A stretch of DNA of 64,000 nucleotides from Psychromicrobium lacuslunae (GTDB taxonomy: Bacteria > Actinomycetota > Actinomycetes > Actinomycetales > Micrococcaceae): assembly GCF_000950575.1 (NCBI RefSeq), contig NZ_CP011005.1:2542001-2606000 (forward strand), given 5' to 3'. Positions 1 to 8,726 of this stretch are shown piece after piece (position 1 is the first letter of the stretch; every line of letters starts with the position of its first letter). The notes under the pieces were generated by a model. The model was not told the origin of the DNA. It ran no database searches and was given only the letters and a program-made list of their open reading frames with translations. The position numbers and the translations under genes are program-made.

Positions 1-383
1 GCGCCACGGTGACCCACGCCGATCTGCACTACGTCGGTTCGGTCACCGTCGACCAGGATCTTCTGGACGCCGCTGACATCCTGCCTGGCGAAATGGTTTC
101 GATTGTTGACGTCACCAACGGTGCACGGCTGGAAACCTACACCATCGCTGGCGAACGCGGCTCGGGTGTGCTCGGCATTAACGGGGCGGCAGCTCATCTG
201 GTCAAGGTCGGAGACCTGGTCATTCTGATCAGCTATGCGCAGATGACGACGGCCGAAGCCAAGGAATACCTGCCGACGGTGGTGCACGTGGACGCCCAAA
301 ATAGGCTCCTCAAGCTGGGAAACGATCCGGCAGAAGCCGTCTCAGAGGGTTTAGCGCAACCGCCTTTCGCGCTCAACCGATAG
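1..383 (+). CDS. panD: Aspartate 1-decarboxylase, 5' end cut by window edge
   Basis: PanD makes beta-alanine from L-aspartate for pantothenate and CoA synthesis. It is a cytoplasmic pyruvoyl enzyme that cleaves itself between Gly and Ser. The frame is open from the first base ([18 protein letters not shown]), so the first roughly 16 codons lie outside the window. The YVGS segment holds the Gly-Ser self-cleavage site at about bases 30-38. The later segments [18 protein letters not shown] and [12 protein letters not shown] match the conserved PanD barrel. The GTG at base 9 is an internal valine codon, not the start. The C-terminus is ordinary for actinobacterial PanD. Identification is firm; only the N-terminus is missing. 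Confidence 0.95.
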   Translation, partial: ATVTHADLHYVGSVTVDQDLLDAADILPGEMVSIVDVTNGARLETYTIAGERGSGVLGINGAAAHLVKVGDLVILISYAQMTTAEAKEYLPTVVHVDAQNRLLKLGNDPAEAVSEGLAQPPFALNR

Positions 384-548
384 TTTTCAGTAGTTAGTAC
401 TCAGCCGATACTGCTCAACCGGGGCAGCGGCGCTGCCCTGCTGCGGCGCAGCCAGCAATCCCACATCGTGGTACCGAATAGCCTTCGACCCAGGATCGGA
501 GATTACGCTAAGACAGTGCCAAGCCTCCGAACATACCGAGCCTGAACG

Positions 549-1472
549 ATGGGCGGCGTGCTGATTGGGTTTTCGTTAGTTTGGCTGATCATTGCGCTCG
601 GCTATCTGCTCGGCCGCTTTAGAGTACTTGGCGAGGGCGCCCAGCAAGTCTTGAGTCGCTTCACCTTTTTTGTGGCCAGCCCAGCCTTGCTCTTCGAGAC
701 AATTTCGCGGGCAGATTTTCATACCGTTTTCGGTGCCTCATTCTGGATTGTTGCCGCTTCGGCCCTGGTCGCAGCGCTGATTTTCACGCTGATCTGGCTG
801 CTACGCAGAAAACCCGTCGACGCCGAACTAGCCGTTGGCGCTATGACGGCTTCCTATGCGAACGCGAATAACCTTGGCCTGCCGATCGCCGTCTATGTGC
901 TGGGCAATGCAGCCTTGGCGGCACCAGTGGTGGTTTTTCAATTGGCCATCTACCAGCCGCTCTTTGTCATCCTGATCGAAGTACTACGACTACGGAAATC
1001 CGCACCGATCGGTAAAATCCTGCTCGGCGTGATCCGCAATCCACTTCTTCTTGCCGCACTGGCCGGCGTGCTGGTGGCGGTGAGCGGCTGGAAACCAGCA
1101 GCACTACTTTTTCAGCCCTTTGAACTAGTCGGCGGTGCCGCAGTACCCTGCGCGCTGATTGCCTTCGGCATCTCGCTCTTTGGCGCTAAACCGCTGGCCG
1201 ATCCAGCGGGCAGAATGACTGTGCTGAGCGCTACCGGAATTAAATTGATCATTCAGCCGCTAGCCGCATACCTGCTCGCCCGCTTTGCCTTCCAGCTAGA
1301 CGGCGTGGCTTTATTCGCTGCGGTGGTACTGGCTGGTTTGCCCACCGCGCAGAACGTTTATGTGATTGCCGCTCGCTATCGGGTGGGCATTAACCAGGCT
1401 AAGGATGCAGTTCTGCTCAGCACTGCAATTGCGGTACCAGCCATGCTGATTATGGCGGCCCTTTTGACTTAA
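549..1472 (+). CDS. AEC (auxin efflux carrier) family permease
   Basis: A 307-residue integral membrane protein with about ten hydrophobic segments arranged in two halves, as in the AEC / membrane-transport family (PF03547). Its first segment reads IGFSLVWLIIALGYLLGR. The conserved asparagine-containing stretch SYANANNLGLPIAVYVLG lies near residue 105, and the matching second-half segment LAGLPTAQNVYVIA lies near residue 262. Bacterial members export or import organic acids such as malate or malonate; the substrate here cannot be told from sequence. It sits alone between panD and a HerA-like ATPase on the same strand. The ATG at 549 has no strong ribosome binding site. Confidence 0.85.
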   Translation: MGGVLIGFSLVWLIIALGYLLGRFRVLGEGAQQVLSRFTFFVASPALLFETISRADFHTVFGASFWIVAASALVAALIFTLIWLLRRKPVDAELAVGAMTASYANANNLGLPIAVYVLGNAALAAPVVVFQLAIYQPLFVILIEVLRLRKSAPIGKILLGVIRNPLLLAALAGVLVAVSGWKPAALLFQPFELVGGAAVPCALIAFGISLFGAKPLADPAGRMTVLSATGIKLIIQPLAAYLLARFAFQLDGVALFAAVVLAGLPTAQNVYVIAARYRVGINQAKDAVLLSTAIAVPAMLIMAALLT

Positions 1473-1510
1473 TAGCGGCGAGCGAGGAAAGCAGCAGGTA
1501 ATCTACTTTC

Positions 1511-3118
1511 ATGGCTTCTAAGAGCGCAGCAGACATTATTGCAAATATCACCCAGGGCTATACTTTCGAATCTCCGGCCATTGCGCTCGGCGCTGCCTTG
1601 GTCGGCGCTGAAGTTTATAAAGACGCACAGGTGCGACTGCCACTGGCGATGATGAATCGGCACGGCCTGGTGGCCGGAGCGACCGGCACCGGTAAGACAG
1701 TGACCCTACATATGATCGCCGAACAGCTTTCCACTGCCGGAGTGCCGGTGTTTATGGCCGATATCAAAGGGGATCTCTCCGGCCTGGCCACCGCGGGAAC
1801 CAGCAGCGATAAACTCACGGCTCGGACTCAGAGCCTGGGACAGGAATGGGCCGCCAAGGCCTTCCCCGTCGAATTCCTAGCGCTTGGCGGCGACGGCAAC
1901 GGGGTACCGGTCCGCGCCACCATCACCTCCTTCGGACCCATTCTGCTTTCCCGCGTGCTGGAACTCAATGAAACGCAAGAATCCAGCCTGCAACTGATCT
2001 TCCACTACGCCGATACCGAAGGCCTCGAACTCTACGACCTCAAGGATCTGCGGGCTGTCATCCAGTTCCTCACCTCGGACGAGGGCAAGGACGCGCTGAC
2101 CAATCTGGGCGGCCTCTCCAAAGCCACCGCTGGAGTGATCCTGCGCGAGTTGGTCACACTCGAAGCCCAGGGCATGACCAAGTTCTTCGGAATGCCGGAG
2201 TTCGACACCGCCGAACTGATCCGGAATGCTCCGGATGGCCGAGGCGTGATCAGCTGCCTCGAGCTCCCCAACGTACAAGACAAGCCGCTGCTGTTCTCCA
2301 CCTTCCTGATGTGGCTCCTCGCCGACCTTTTCCGCGACTTGCCCGAGGTCGGTGATGTGGAGAAGCCGAAGCTGGTGTTCTTCCTCGATGAGGCGCATTT
2401 ACTCTTCAAAGGCGCCAGCAAGGCCTTCCTGGACGCTATCACCCAGACCGTGCGGCTGATTCGCTCCAAGGGTGTCGGCATTTTCTTTGTCACCCAGACG
2501 CCTAAGGACGTGCCCGCCGATGTACTCGCTCAGCTGGCTAACCGAGTACAGCACGCGCTGCGCGCCTTCACCCCCGATGACGCCAAGGCCTTGAAAGCGA
2601 CTGTCTCCACCTTCCCGGTCAGCGATTACAACTTGGAAGAAGTGCTGACCAGCGCTGGTATTGGCGAAGCCGTCGTGACAGTGATGAACGAGAAGGGCGC
2701 GCCAACGCCGGTGGCACTGACCCGGTTGCGTGCACCGGAATCGGTGATGGGTCCGAGCGCTGAGGATCTGGTTAAGTCCACCGTTGCCGGTTCGCCCCTG
2801 CTCGCCAAATACGGCACCGAGACTGACCCGGTGTCGGCCTTCGAGAAACTGCAGAACAAGGCCGCTCCCAGCACCGGAGACTCGGTGGGCGAGGCCGCCC
2901 CGCCAATGCCGGCTCCACCGGTGCCGATTCCGCCGCCACCCGCGCAACTGCCCGAGCCGCAGCAGCAAGGTGGTGGCTTCGGCGCGGAAATTGCCGGCGC
3001 ACTGGGCGGAATTCTCGGTGGTGGCCTGAAGTCAATGGTTCGCTCAATGGGCACCGGGCTGGGCAATTCGATCATGCGTGATATTTTTGGCACCACCTCG
3101 CGTCGCCGTCGTCGATAG
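1511..3118 (+). CDS. HerA-like ATPase, DUF853 (YjgR) family
   Basis: A 535-residue P-loop ATPase of the DUF853 / helicase-HerA-like family. The Walker A motif GATGTGKT is at residues 56-63, followed by the strand FMADIKGDLSGLA. The Walker B motif is in VFFLDEAHLLF near residue 295. The downstream IFFVTQTPKDVP stretch is the sensor region typical of the family. The C-terminal 80 residues are low-complexity: a Pro/Ala/Gln-rich linker, then a glycine-rich helix (GGFGAEIAGALGGILGGGL) and a terminal arginine run. HerA relatives pump DNA, but YjgR proteins have no settled role. The next gene starts 10 bases downstream on the same strand. Confidence 0.9.
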   Translation: MASKSAADIIANITQGYTFESPAIALGAALVGAEVYKDAQVRLPLAMMNRHGLVAGATGTGKTVTLHMIAEQLSTAGVPVFMADIKGDLSGLATAGTSSDKLTARTQSLGQEWAAKAFPVEFLALGGDGNGVPVRATITSFGPILLSRVLELNETQESSLQLIFHYADTEGLELYDLKDLRAVIQFLTSDEGKDALTNLGGLSKATAGVILRELVTLEAQGMTKFFGMPEFDTAELIRNAPDGRGVISCLELPNVQDKPLLFSTFLMWLLADLFRDLPEVGDVEKPKLVFFLDEAHLLFKGASKAFLDAITQTVRLIRSKGVGIFFVTQTPKDVPADVLAQLANRVQHALRAFTPDDAKALKATVSTFPVSDYNLEEVLTSAGIGEAVVTVMNEKGAPTPVALTRLRAPESVMGPSAEDLVKSTVAGSPLLAKYGTETDPVSAFEKLQNKAAPSTGDSVGEAAPPMPAPPVPIPPPPAQLPEPQQQGGGFGAEIAGALGGILGGGLKSMVRSMGTGLGNSIMRDIFGTTSRRRRR

Positions 3119-3127
3119 CGCTCGCCC

Positions 3128-4138
3128 TTGACTGAAGTAGCGAAAAACAAAGATCCCGCAGGTTCACGGCTGGTCCGGGCTGCGGCTGGCTGGCTCTTTG
3201 GGCTGCTCTTTACCATCGCTGCGGCAATCATCACCATCCAGCTGGTGAACGCCAATATGTACGGGCCGCAGCAAGCGGTGCGCGACTATTTGCAGGCCTT
3301 GCAGGACGGCGATGGCGAAAGGGCCCTCGGCCTGCTGCGGGCTAACCTGGCTCAGGCTTCACCCGCATTACTTGACGGGGACGCGCTGAAGAAGTCCGTC
3401 GAGGGTCTGACTGACGTACACGTGGCCAACCCCACCATGCTGGCCGGTGGCAGGGTGAAAGTTTCGGTGAACTATCAGCTTGGCGGCGAGCCGCACAGCA
3501 CTGATTTCACCTTAGAACCGGCGGGCGTGCAGTGGATGTTCTTCAATAAGTGGCAGTTTGTACCCACCTCATTGCCCACCCTTGAGGTCTCGGTGGTGAA
3601 CAAGAACCAGGCGCAGATCAACGGCGTCGACGTCACCATGCCCAATGGCAAGAACACTTTCGCGGTGCTCTTTCCGGGTAGCTATCAAGCTGGCTATCAA
3701 GACAAGTTCTTCACCGCGAAGCCAGCCACCGAAACGGTTGATTCTGCCCAATCGAACCCAACCCCGATCGCACTACTCACCGAACCCAGTCCGGAACTGC
3801 TGAGCCAGGTAAACGGCTCGTTGAAAAGTTACCTCGATCAATGCGCCAGTCAGCAGGTACTGCTACCCAGCGGTTGTCCACTCAGCCATCACAGCGTCCA
3901 GGCGGTGAGCGGTCCGATTGACTGGTCCATTACTGAGTACCCGAAGGCTTCGATCTCCGCCTACAACGGCGGCTGGGTAATCGCCCCGCTGATGGTGAAG
4001 GCTCGGATCCAGTACAAGGAACAAGACCTAGGCACCGGTGCTTACAGCAATATCAATCAGGAGCAGCCCTACGGCTTCACCGCCAAGCTGAACATCACCG
4101 GTGATACCGTGACGGTCACTCCGGTGGTTGATTACTAG
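3128..4138 (+). CDS. Membrane-anchored protein of unknown function
   Basis: A 336-residue protein with one N-terminal membrane segment (residues about 21-43, WLFGLLFTIAAAIITIQLV) and a long extracytoplasmic part. Residues 50-130 look like an NTF2/DUF4878-type fold (AVRDYLQALQDGDGERALGLL, then a beta-rich stretch). Two cysteines (QCASQQVLLPSGCPLS) near residues 235-248 could form a disulfide. It begins with TTG 10 bases after the HerA-like gene and probably shares its transcript. Related proteins are found as lone anchored domains in Micrococcaceae. I cannot assign a function. Its stop overlaps by 4 bp the end of the opposing hydrolase gene. Confidence 0.75.
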   Translation: MTEVAKNKDPAGSRLVRAAAGWLFGLLFTIAAAIITIQLVNANMYGPQQAVRDYLQALQDGDGERALGLLRANLAQASPALLDGDALKKSVEGLTDVHVANPTMLAGGRVKVSVNYQLGGEPHSTDFTLEPAGVQWMFFNKWQFVPTSLPTLEVSVVNKNQAQINGVDVTMPNGKNTFAVLFPGSYQAGYQDKFFTAKPATETVDSAQSNPTPIALLTEPSPELLSQVNGSLKSYLDQCASQQVLLPSGCPLSHHSVQAVSGPIDWSITEYPKASISAYNGGWVIAPLMVKARIQYKEQDLGTGAYSNINQEQPYGFTAKLNITGDTVTVTPVVDY

Positions 4139-4929
4139 AGCTGCAGGCTTTGCCCGGGGGTCAGTACCTCGACCCGATATTCTTCCCCTTGACTAGCTTC
4201 CAGAAACCGAGCCAGCTCGTCTCGAACCGTGTGATAGAAGCCGTCGAGATGGAATCCCTCATAGTGCATTGGCACCACCATTTTGGCGCGTAATAGCCGC
4301 GCCGCCACCGCGGCATGCTCCGCATCCAGTGTGGCCGGGAATGGGCTCGCTGGCTGAGCATGCGGGAAACTCACGGTGGGGCCGTTGATTGGAGTGAGCA
4401 CCGCGTCGAAGGGGCCGTGCCGATGCGCAGCCCGCCACCAGTAGCCGTGAAACATGGTGTCGCCCAAATGGATCAGACGCTGATTATCGGCTTCCACCAC
4501 CCAGGAAACCTGCGGGTCGCCCAGGGTGTCGACCGCAGGAATCGCGGCAATCCGAAACGGACCGATGTCAAGAACTTCCCAGTTGGACACCTCGCGTCGC
4601 CGCAGACCGCTCTCTGCCAGTTCCTTCTCCGCCTTGAGTAACCCGAAGTTCTCCTGATCATCGCCACCTATTGAGGCTGGGTGCAGCACAATGCCCTCTG
4701 GTGTGAGCGCTTGACGGAGCGCCTCCGCGTCGGTGTGGTCTCTGTGCAAATGCGTGCAGAGCCCGGCCAAGGCCGCATTTTTGGCGATCAGCGGCACCAC
4801 TTCCGGTAATGGTGCCGAAAGCCCGGTGCCGCTAAAAAGGCCTTCCGGGGTCTGCAAGAGATCTATCACTAGGCTCTCCCCTTGTGCTGCGACCTCGAAG
4901 CCCGCCCAACCTAAGCGTCTGATCCTCAT
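4135..4929 (-). CDS. Metallo-beta-lactamase-fold hydrolase (UlaG-like)
   Basis: A 264-residue protein with the metal-binding signature HLHRDHTDAEAL (HxHxDH) near residues 59-65, the later histidine in LIHLGDTMFHGYW and another in VVPMHYEGFHLDGF. This order fits the UlaG-like / beta-lactamase superfamily 2 branch, which binds two metal ions and hydrolyses esters or lactones. The start IRRLGWAGFEV is the usual first strand. It is divergent from a TetR regulator gene with a 62-bp shared promoter region, so the regulator probably controls it. The natural substrate cannot be predicted. Confidence 0.88.
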   Translation of the reverse strand: MRIRRLGWAGFEVAAQGESLVIDLLQTPEGLFSGTGLSAPLPEVVPLIAKNAALAGLCTHLHRDHTDAEALRQALTPEGIVLHPASIGGDDQENFGLLKAEKELAESGLRRREVSNWEVLDIGPFRIAAIPAVDTLGDPQVSWVVEADNQRLIHLGDTMFHGYWWRAAHRHGPFDAVLTPINGPTVSFPHAQPASPFPATLDAEHAAVAARLLRAKMVVPMHYEGFHLDGFYHTVRDELARFLEASQGEEYRVEVLTPGQSLQL

Positions 4930-4962
4930 TTGCTGCTCCTCGTTCGACGTTTCAATTATAAC

Positions 4963-4978
4963 TTACGACCGTTCGCTA
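4963..4978. promoter_or_regulatory. Candidate TetR operator in divergent promoter
   Basis: The sequence TTACGACCGTTCGCTA lies between the divergent hydrolase and TetR genes. It resembles the TACGAACGTTCGTA type of palindrome bound by many TetR-family repressors (11 of 14 positions by eye). Its central position would allow control of both genes. The symmetry is imperfect, so this is only a candidate. Confidence 0.35.
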
Positions 4979-4991
4979 TTAAGATGCAACC

Positions 4992-5606
4992 ATGAGCCCT
5001 CGACATTCCGCAATAGCCGCCAACGACACTCGCGAGTCGATCATTAAGCTCAGCGTCGAGCAGGCTTCGATCAATGGGCTGGAAGGGCTGACTATTGGCA
5101 GCCTGGCGAACAGCTTGGGCATGAGCAAGGCCGGGCTGATTGGGCCCTTCGGCAATCGGCTAGGCCTGCAACTCGCCACTCTGCAACAAGCTTGCGAACA
5201 ATTCGAGGCAGCCATTGTGCAACCCGCCCTGACCCACCCAGCCGGCCTACCCCGGCTCAAGGCCACCCTCGAGGCTTGGATTGACTATCTAGCCGATTGC
5301 CCTTTCCCGAACGGCTGCTTCGTTACCGCGGCAGCAACCGAACTGGATGGTCGACCCGGGCCGCTGCGCGACCGACTGGCTAACGAACTGCAACGCTGGT
5401 TAGGGTTCCTTCGGCAGAACGTGCAGCAGGCCCAGCAAGAGGGTGAGCTAGCCCTTGAATTGAGTCCCGACGATCTGGTGCAACAGCTAGTGGGAATCGC
5501 AATGGCGACCAATCAGTCCATCCAGTTACTGGCCGACGACAGTGCAGCGCAGCGAGCCCGGCGACTGATGGCCATCACGCTGTCACTGTCTCAGCCTTTG
5601 GGTTGA
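4992..5606 (+). CDS. TetR/AcrR family transcriptional regulator
   Basis: A 204-residue regulator. Residues 10-60 form the N-terminal helix-turn-helix (DTRESIIKLSVEQASINGLEG then TIGSLANSLGMSKAGLIG). The C-terminal two thirds are the helical ligand-binding domain, with CPFPNGCFVTAAATELDGRPG near residue 99; that segment is typical of the YcdC/TetR_C_6-like group. It is divergent from the metallo-beta-lactamase-fold hydrolase and probably represses it and itself. The start ATG at 4992 is the only good one before the helix-turn-helix. Confidence 0.9.
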   Translation: MSPRHSAIAANDTRESIIKLSVEQASINGLEGLTIGSLANSLGMSKAGLIGPFGNRLGLQLATLQQACEQFEAAIVQPALTHPAGLPRLKATLEAWIDYLADCPFPNGCFVTAAATELDGRPGPLRDRLANELQRWLGFLRQNVQQAQQEGELALELSPDDLVQQLVGIAMATNQSIQLLADDSAAQRARRLMAITLSLSQPLG

Positions 5607-5621
5607 GCGCGAATAGACAGC

Positions 5622-5640
5622 TTAGGCTAATCTCACTGAG
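5622..5640 (+). promoter_or_regulatory. Weak candidate iron box upstream of ferritin
   Basis: TTAGGCTAATCTCACTGAG matches the DtxR/IdeR consensus TTAGGTTAGGCTAACCTAA at about 12 of 19 positions, mostly in the left half. It lies 52 bp upstream of the ferritin start. A second TAGGCTA core sits at 5680-5686 just before the start codon. IdeR is known to activate ferritin genes from upstream boxes in mycobacteria, which makes the site plausible but not proven. Confidence 0.3.
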
Positions 5641-5691
5641 GATTGGCTTTGCTTGCTATCGCGAATCACTCAGAATAACTAGGCTAGGAAC

Positions 5692-6216
5692 ATGAGCCAA
5701 TTCACCACACTTCTGCAAGAGCAAATCGGCCACGAGTTCGCTGCTTCACAGCAGTACATCGCGGTATCTGTCTGGTTCGATGGACAGGACCTACCTCAGT
5801 TGGCCGCTCACTTCTATAAGCAATCGTTGGAAGAGCGCAATCACGCCATGATGATGGTGCAGTACATGCTCGACCGTGACATCGAGGTCAAGATCCCCGG
5901 TATCGGCGATGTCTACAATGATTTCAAGGACGTCACCGAACCACTCAAACTGGCCTTGGAGCAGGAAAAACAGGTCACCACTCAGATCGAGAAACTCTTC
6001 GCCACCGCTCGCGCTGAGAATGACGCGCTGGGCGAGCAGTTCATGCTCTGGTTCCTCAAGGAGCAGGTCGAGGAAGTTGCTTCGATGAGCACTCTGGTCA
6101 ACATTGCCGAGCGCGCGGACAGCCTGTTCGACATCGAGAACTTCATTGCCCGCGAGACCATTGGCGACGGCGGCGAAGACTCGGCAGCTCCAGAAGCAGC
6201 GGGCGGCGCGCTCTAA
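5692..6216 (+). CDS. Ferritin (non-haem iron storage)
   Basis: A 174-residue ferritin that oxidises Fe2+ and stores ferric iron in a 24-subunit cytoplasmic shell. The ferroxidase ligands are visible: the first-helix glutamate in LLQEQIGHEFAASQQYIA, the EERNHA (ExxH) motif near residues 49-54, and glutamates in LEQEKQVTTQIEKL and LKEQVEEVASM. The length and the short Ala/Gly/Glu tail fit bacterial ferritin (FtnA/BfrB type) rather than bacterioferritin, since no haem-binding methionine motif is evident. It stands alone between two single genes. A weak iron box is found upstream. Confidence 0.93.
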   Translation: MSQFTTLLQEQIGHEFAASQQYIAVSVWFDGQDLPQLAAHFYKQSLEERNHAMMMVQYMLDRDIEVKIPGIGDVYNDFKDVTEPLKLALEQEKQVTTQIEKLFATARAENDALGEQFMLWFLKEQVEEVASMSTLVNIAERADSLFDIENFIARETIGDGGEDSAAPEAAGGAL

Positions 6217-6240
6217 GCCCCCCTCGTCCTATCGCTCCGC

Positions 6241-6297
6241 CGAGTTCGGAGATCTGCACGCTTTGAATGACTCAATCCGTGCAGATCTCTGAACTCG
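6241..6297. repeat. Long hairpin downstream of ferritin (CGAGT family)
   Basis: Inverted repeat: CGAGTTCGGAGATCTGCACG at 6241-6260 pairs with 6278-6297 with a single mismatch, leaving a 17-nt loop. It lies 25 bp after the ferritin stop and ends in GTTG rather than a U-run. Its edges (CGAGT...CTCG) recur in three other intergenic hairpins of the window, so it may be a copy of a small palindromic repeat used as a terminator. Confidence 0.75.
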
Positions 6298-6345
6298 TTG
6301 CGGTTTAATGGATGCATCCCGACGGTGCTCTAGAAGGAGATTCCC

Positions 6346-6675
6346 ATGAGCGTTGAATTACCTGAACCCATCCAGAAGGCCTTCGATGCCACCAACGCCG
6401 CCGATTCCGACGGTTTCGTTGCCGCCTTCGCTGAAGACGGTTTCATCAATGACTGGGGCCGTCAGCTGAACGGCTCGGCGGGAATTGCCAGCTGGAATCA
6501 GACCGACAATATTGGCAAGCAAGCCAGCTGGGAGGCACTCTCCATTGAAGAGCAGAGCCCCGGGCAATACCTGGTCAGCATTAAGACCGGCGGCAACGGC
6601 TACAACGGTGTCAGCCCCTTTGTTTTCACCCTCGCGCACGACAAAATCCACTCAATGGTGATCAGCGCAGGCTGA
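6346..6675 (+). CDS. Small NTF2/SnoaL-like protein
   Basis: A 109-residue protein with a single cone-shaped NTF2-like fold: PIQKAFDATNAADSDGFVAAFAEDGFINDWGR is the usual helical N-terminus followed by the first strand, and the rest is beta-rich, ending KIHSMVISAG. Members of this superfamily are small enzymes or ligand binders; this one resembles short actinobacterial proteins annotated only as nuclear transport factor 2 family. A clear ribosome binding site (AGAAGGAGA) precedes the ATG. It is flanked on both sides by long CGAGT hairpins, so it is probably a single-gene transcript. No substrate can be named. Confidence 0.82.
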   Translation: MSVELPEPIQKAFDATNAADSDGFVAAFAEDGFINDWGRQLNGSAGIASWNQTDNIGKQASWEALSIEEQSPGQYLVSIKTGGNGYNGVSPFVFTLAHDKIHSMVISAG

Positions 6676-6700
6676 CTCCCACTGCCGCATCAGCCCTCAT

Positions 6701-6757
6701 CGAGTGTGCAGTTCTACACCTCATAGCACCGCCAAAAGATGTAGATCTGCACACTCG
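6701..6757. repeat. Long hairpin between convergent genes (CGAGT family)
   Basis: CGAGTGTGCAGTTCTACA at 6701-6718 pairs with 6740-6757 with one mismatch and a 21-nt loop. It lies between the NTF2-like gene and the convergent thioredoxin/NHL gene, the place for a bidirectional terminator. It shares the core GTGCAGATCT with the hairpin at 6241-6297. Confidence 0.75.
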
Positions 6758-6809
6758 GTTGCTTGGCGGTCGATGCTTGGGGACGGCCTTTGTTGAGGGG
6801 CCGCGTCCG

Positions 6810-8726
6810 CTACTTCATGCCGCGAAGATCCAACTGCAGACCAGCATCGCCACCGGCAACCAGCTTGACCGGGATACCCCAGTCCTGCTGATAGAGATGG
6901 CAGGCAGCGTGATCCGGGATCTCGCCGTCGGCGTCCTCCGGACCATCACAAGCCGCCGCCCGCGCGGTGATGTGCAGGATACCTTCCGGTACCTCGGAGT
7001 TCAGGTCCAGAATCCGATTCAGACCGGTCGAGGTGCCGTCGCCGGAAAGCAAGAGTTCAGGCGGCGTCGATGAGATCTTCAACTGAGTCGGGTCGCCCCA
7101 GCGGTGGTCAAGTTTCTGGCCAGTGGGCGCGCTGAAACGCACTTCAAGGGAGAACTCGCCGGGAGCGACATTGCTGGTCGGTCGCTGCGTCTGGGCCGCA
7201 CCCTCATCGACCTGCAGAGCGTCCTTAGGCAACGGCAGGCGGATGAGTTGATGCCTATTCGCCTCCACCACAATCAGCAACTCGCCGTCGAGCAGCACGT
7301 CAGAGGGCTCGGCTAGACCTCGGGCCAGGGTACTGACTTGCTTGCTCACCCGATCGTAACGCCGCACCGCACCGTTATAGGTGTCCGCCACCGCGACCGA
7401 GCCGTCCGGCAAGGCGGCAACGCCGAGCGGATGCTGCAATCGTGCCTGCGCGGCCTCACCGTCCCGGAAACCGAAGTCGAAGAGCCCTTCGCCGATGGCG
7501 GTTTCCACCGAAGAAACCGCGCCCCCCTTGGTCCGCAGCACCCGCAGCGCAGAAGTCTCCGAATCGGCAACCCAGATATTCCCCTCCGAGTCCTCGGCGA
7601 TCCCCGATGACTGGGCGAACCACGCCTGGTCAGCGGCGCCGTCCAAAAGTCCTTCGAGCCCAGTGCCGGCGAGCACGCTGAGCGCTCCACTGCGTGGTTC
7701 GAAACCGAAAATCTGATGCACCCCGGCCATCGCCACCACCACCTGGCCGAGCGCCGTTGAATAGACCACATCCCAGGGCGAGGAGAGCGCCACTGAAAGC
7801 GCGTCCTCGGAGAGCACCCCGAGCAGGCCCTCACCCTGCTCATTGACCCGGCCTGGCCCGGCATCGAGCAAACGCTGCACCCCGTTACCGGCGATGCTGC
7901 GCACCTCTCCGGTGGCGAGGGTGAGGCCGCGCAAACGGTGATTCACCGAATCAGCCACCACCACCTCGTAACCGAGCTCTGCCGCAAGCTCGGCGGGCAG
8001 CAGTGTCATGCCCTGCGGCTCATTGAACTGCGCGGTCTCAGCCGGTCCGTCGGCAAACCCCTTCTGGCCGCTGCCGAAACTGCGCACCACGGTTTCCAGA
8101 TCTTCGGCTAATTCGACCAGGCGATGATGGCCGGTATCAGAAACCAGGAAGTTACCGGGCTGACCGTCGACGCCGGGCAGCGGCAACACCTTGCCAGGGA
8201 AACGCAGCGTGCCAGCCTGCGGCTCAGGGGCCACATACGGCCCGCTGCCACGATGCAAGGTGCCCTTAGCCTCATGTTGCGCCACCAACTCCGGAATGAA
8301 CGAGGCTAGCCCGGCTGAATGGCCTTCGCCGGAGAGGTTGGCCACGATGTAACCTTCCGGATCGATCACCACCAGCGTGGGCCAGGCCCGGGCCGAATAT
8401 GCCTGCCAGGTAACCAACTCGGGATCATCAAGCACCGGGTGATGAATCTCGTAGCGCTCAATGGCAGCGGCCAGCGCAACAGGATCCGCTTCGTGCTCGA
8501 ACTTCGGCGAGTGCACTCCCACTGTCACCAAGACGTCGGAGAACTCTTCCTCCAATGGGCGCAATTCATCGATTACGTGCAGGCAGTTGATGCAGCAGAA
8601 GGTCCAGAAGTCCAGGATCACAATCTTGCCACGGAGCGCCTCGAGGTCCAGTGCTGCCCCGCCGGTGTTGAGCCACCCGCGGCCTACCAGGTCGGAGGCA
8701 CGAATTCTTGGGCTGGTCGCTGACAT
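6810..8726 (-). CDS. Thioredoxin-like protein with NHL-repeat propeller
   Basis: A 638-residue protein in three parts. Residues about 10-165 are a thioredoxin / AhpC-TSA-like fold with the motif FCCINCLHVIDEL, giving a CINC active site at residues 45-48. Residues about 180-500 form a six-bladed NHL beta-propeller with blades such as LPLPGVDGQPGNFLVSDTGH and GVAALPDGSVAVADTYNG. The C-terminal 120 residues are a beta domain ending LQLDLRG. The layout matches NHLRC2-type proteins, which are thought to act in redox or protein-folding chemistry. No signal peptide is seen, so it is probably cytoplasmic. It is translationally coupled (TGATG) to the copper protein gene upstream, which suggests a link to copper or cytochrome oxidase assembly. 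Confidence 0.88.
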   Translation of the reverse strand: MSATSPRIRASDLVGRGWLNTGGAALDLEALRGKIVILDFWTFCCINCLHVIDELRPLEEEFSDVLVTVGVHSPKFEHEADPVALAAAIERYEIHHPVLDDPELVTWQAYSARAWPTLVVIDPEGYIVANLSGEGHSAGLASFIPELVAQHEAKGTLHRGSGPYVAPEPQAGTLRFPGKVLPLPGVDGQPGNFLVSDTGHHRLVELAEDLETVVRSFGSGQKGFADGPAETAQFNEPQGMTLLPAELAAELGYEVVVADSVNHRLRGLTLATGEVRSIAGNGVQRLLDAGPGRVNEQGEGLLGVLSEDALSVALSSPWDVVYSTALGQVVVAMAGVHQIFGFEPRSGALSVLAGTGLEGLLDGAADQAWFAQSSGIAEDSEGNIWVADSETSALRVLRTKGGAVSSVETAIGEGLFDFGFRDGEAAQARLQHPLGVAALPDGSVAVADTYNGAVRRYDRVSKQVSTLARGLAEPSDVLLDGELLIVVEANRHQLIRLPLPKDALQVDEGAAQTQRPTSNVAPGEFSLEVRFSAPTGQKLDHRWGDPTQLKISSTPPELLLSGDGTSTGLNRILDLNSEVPEGILHITARAAACDGPEDADGEIPDHAACHLYQQDWGIPVKLVAGGDAGLQLDLRGMK

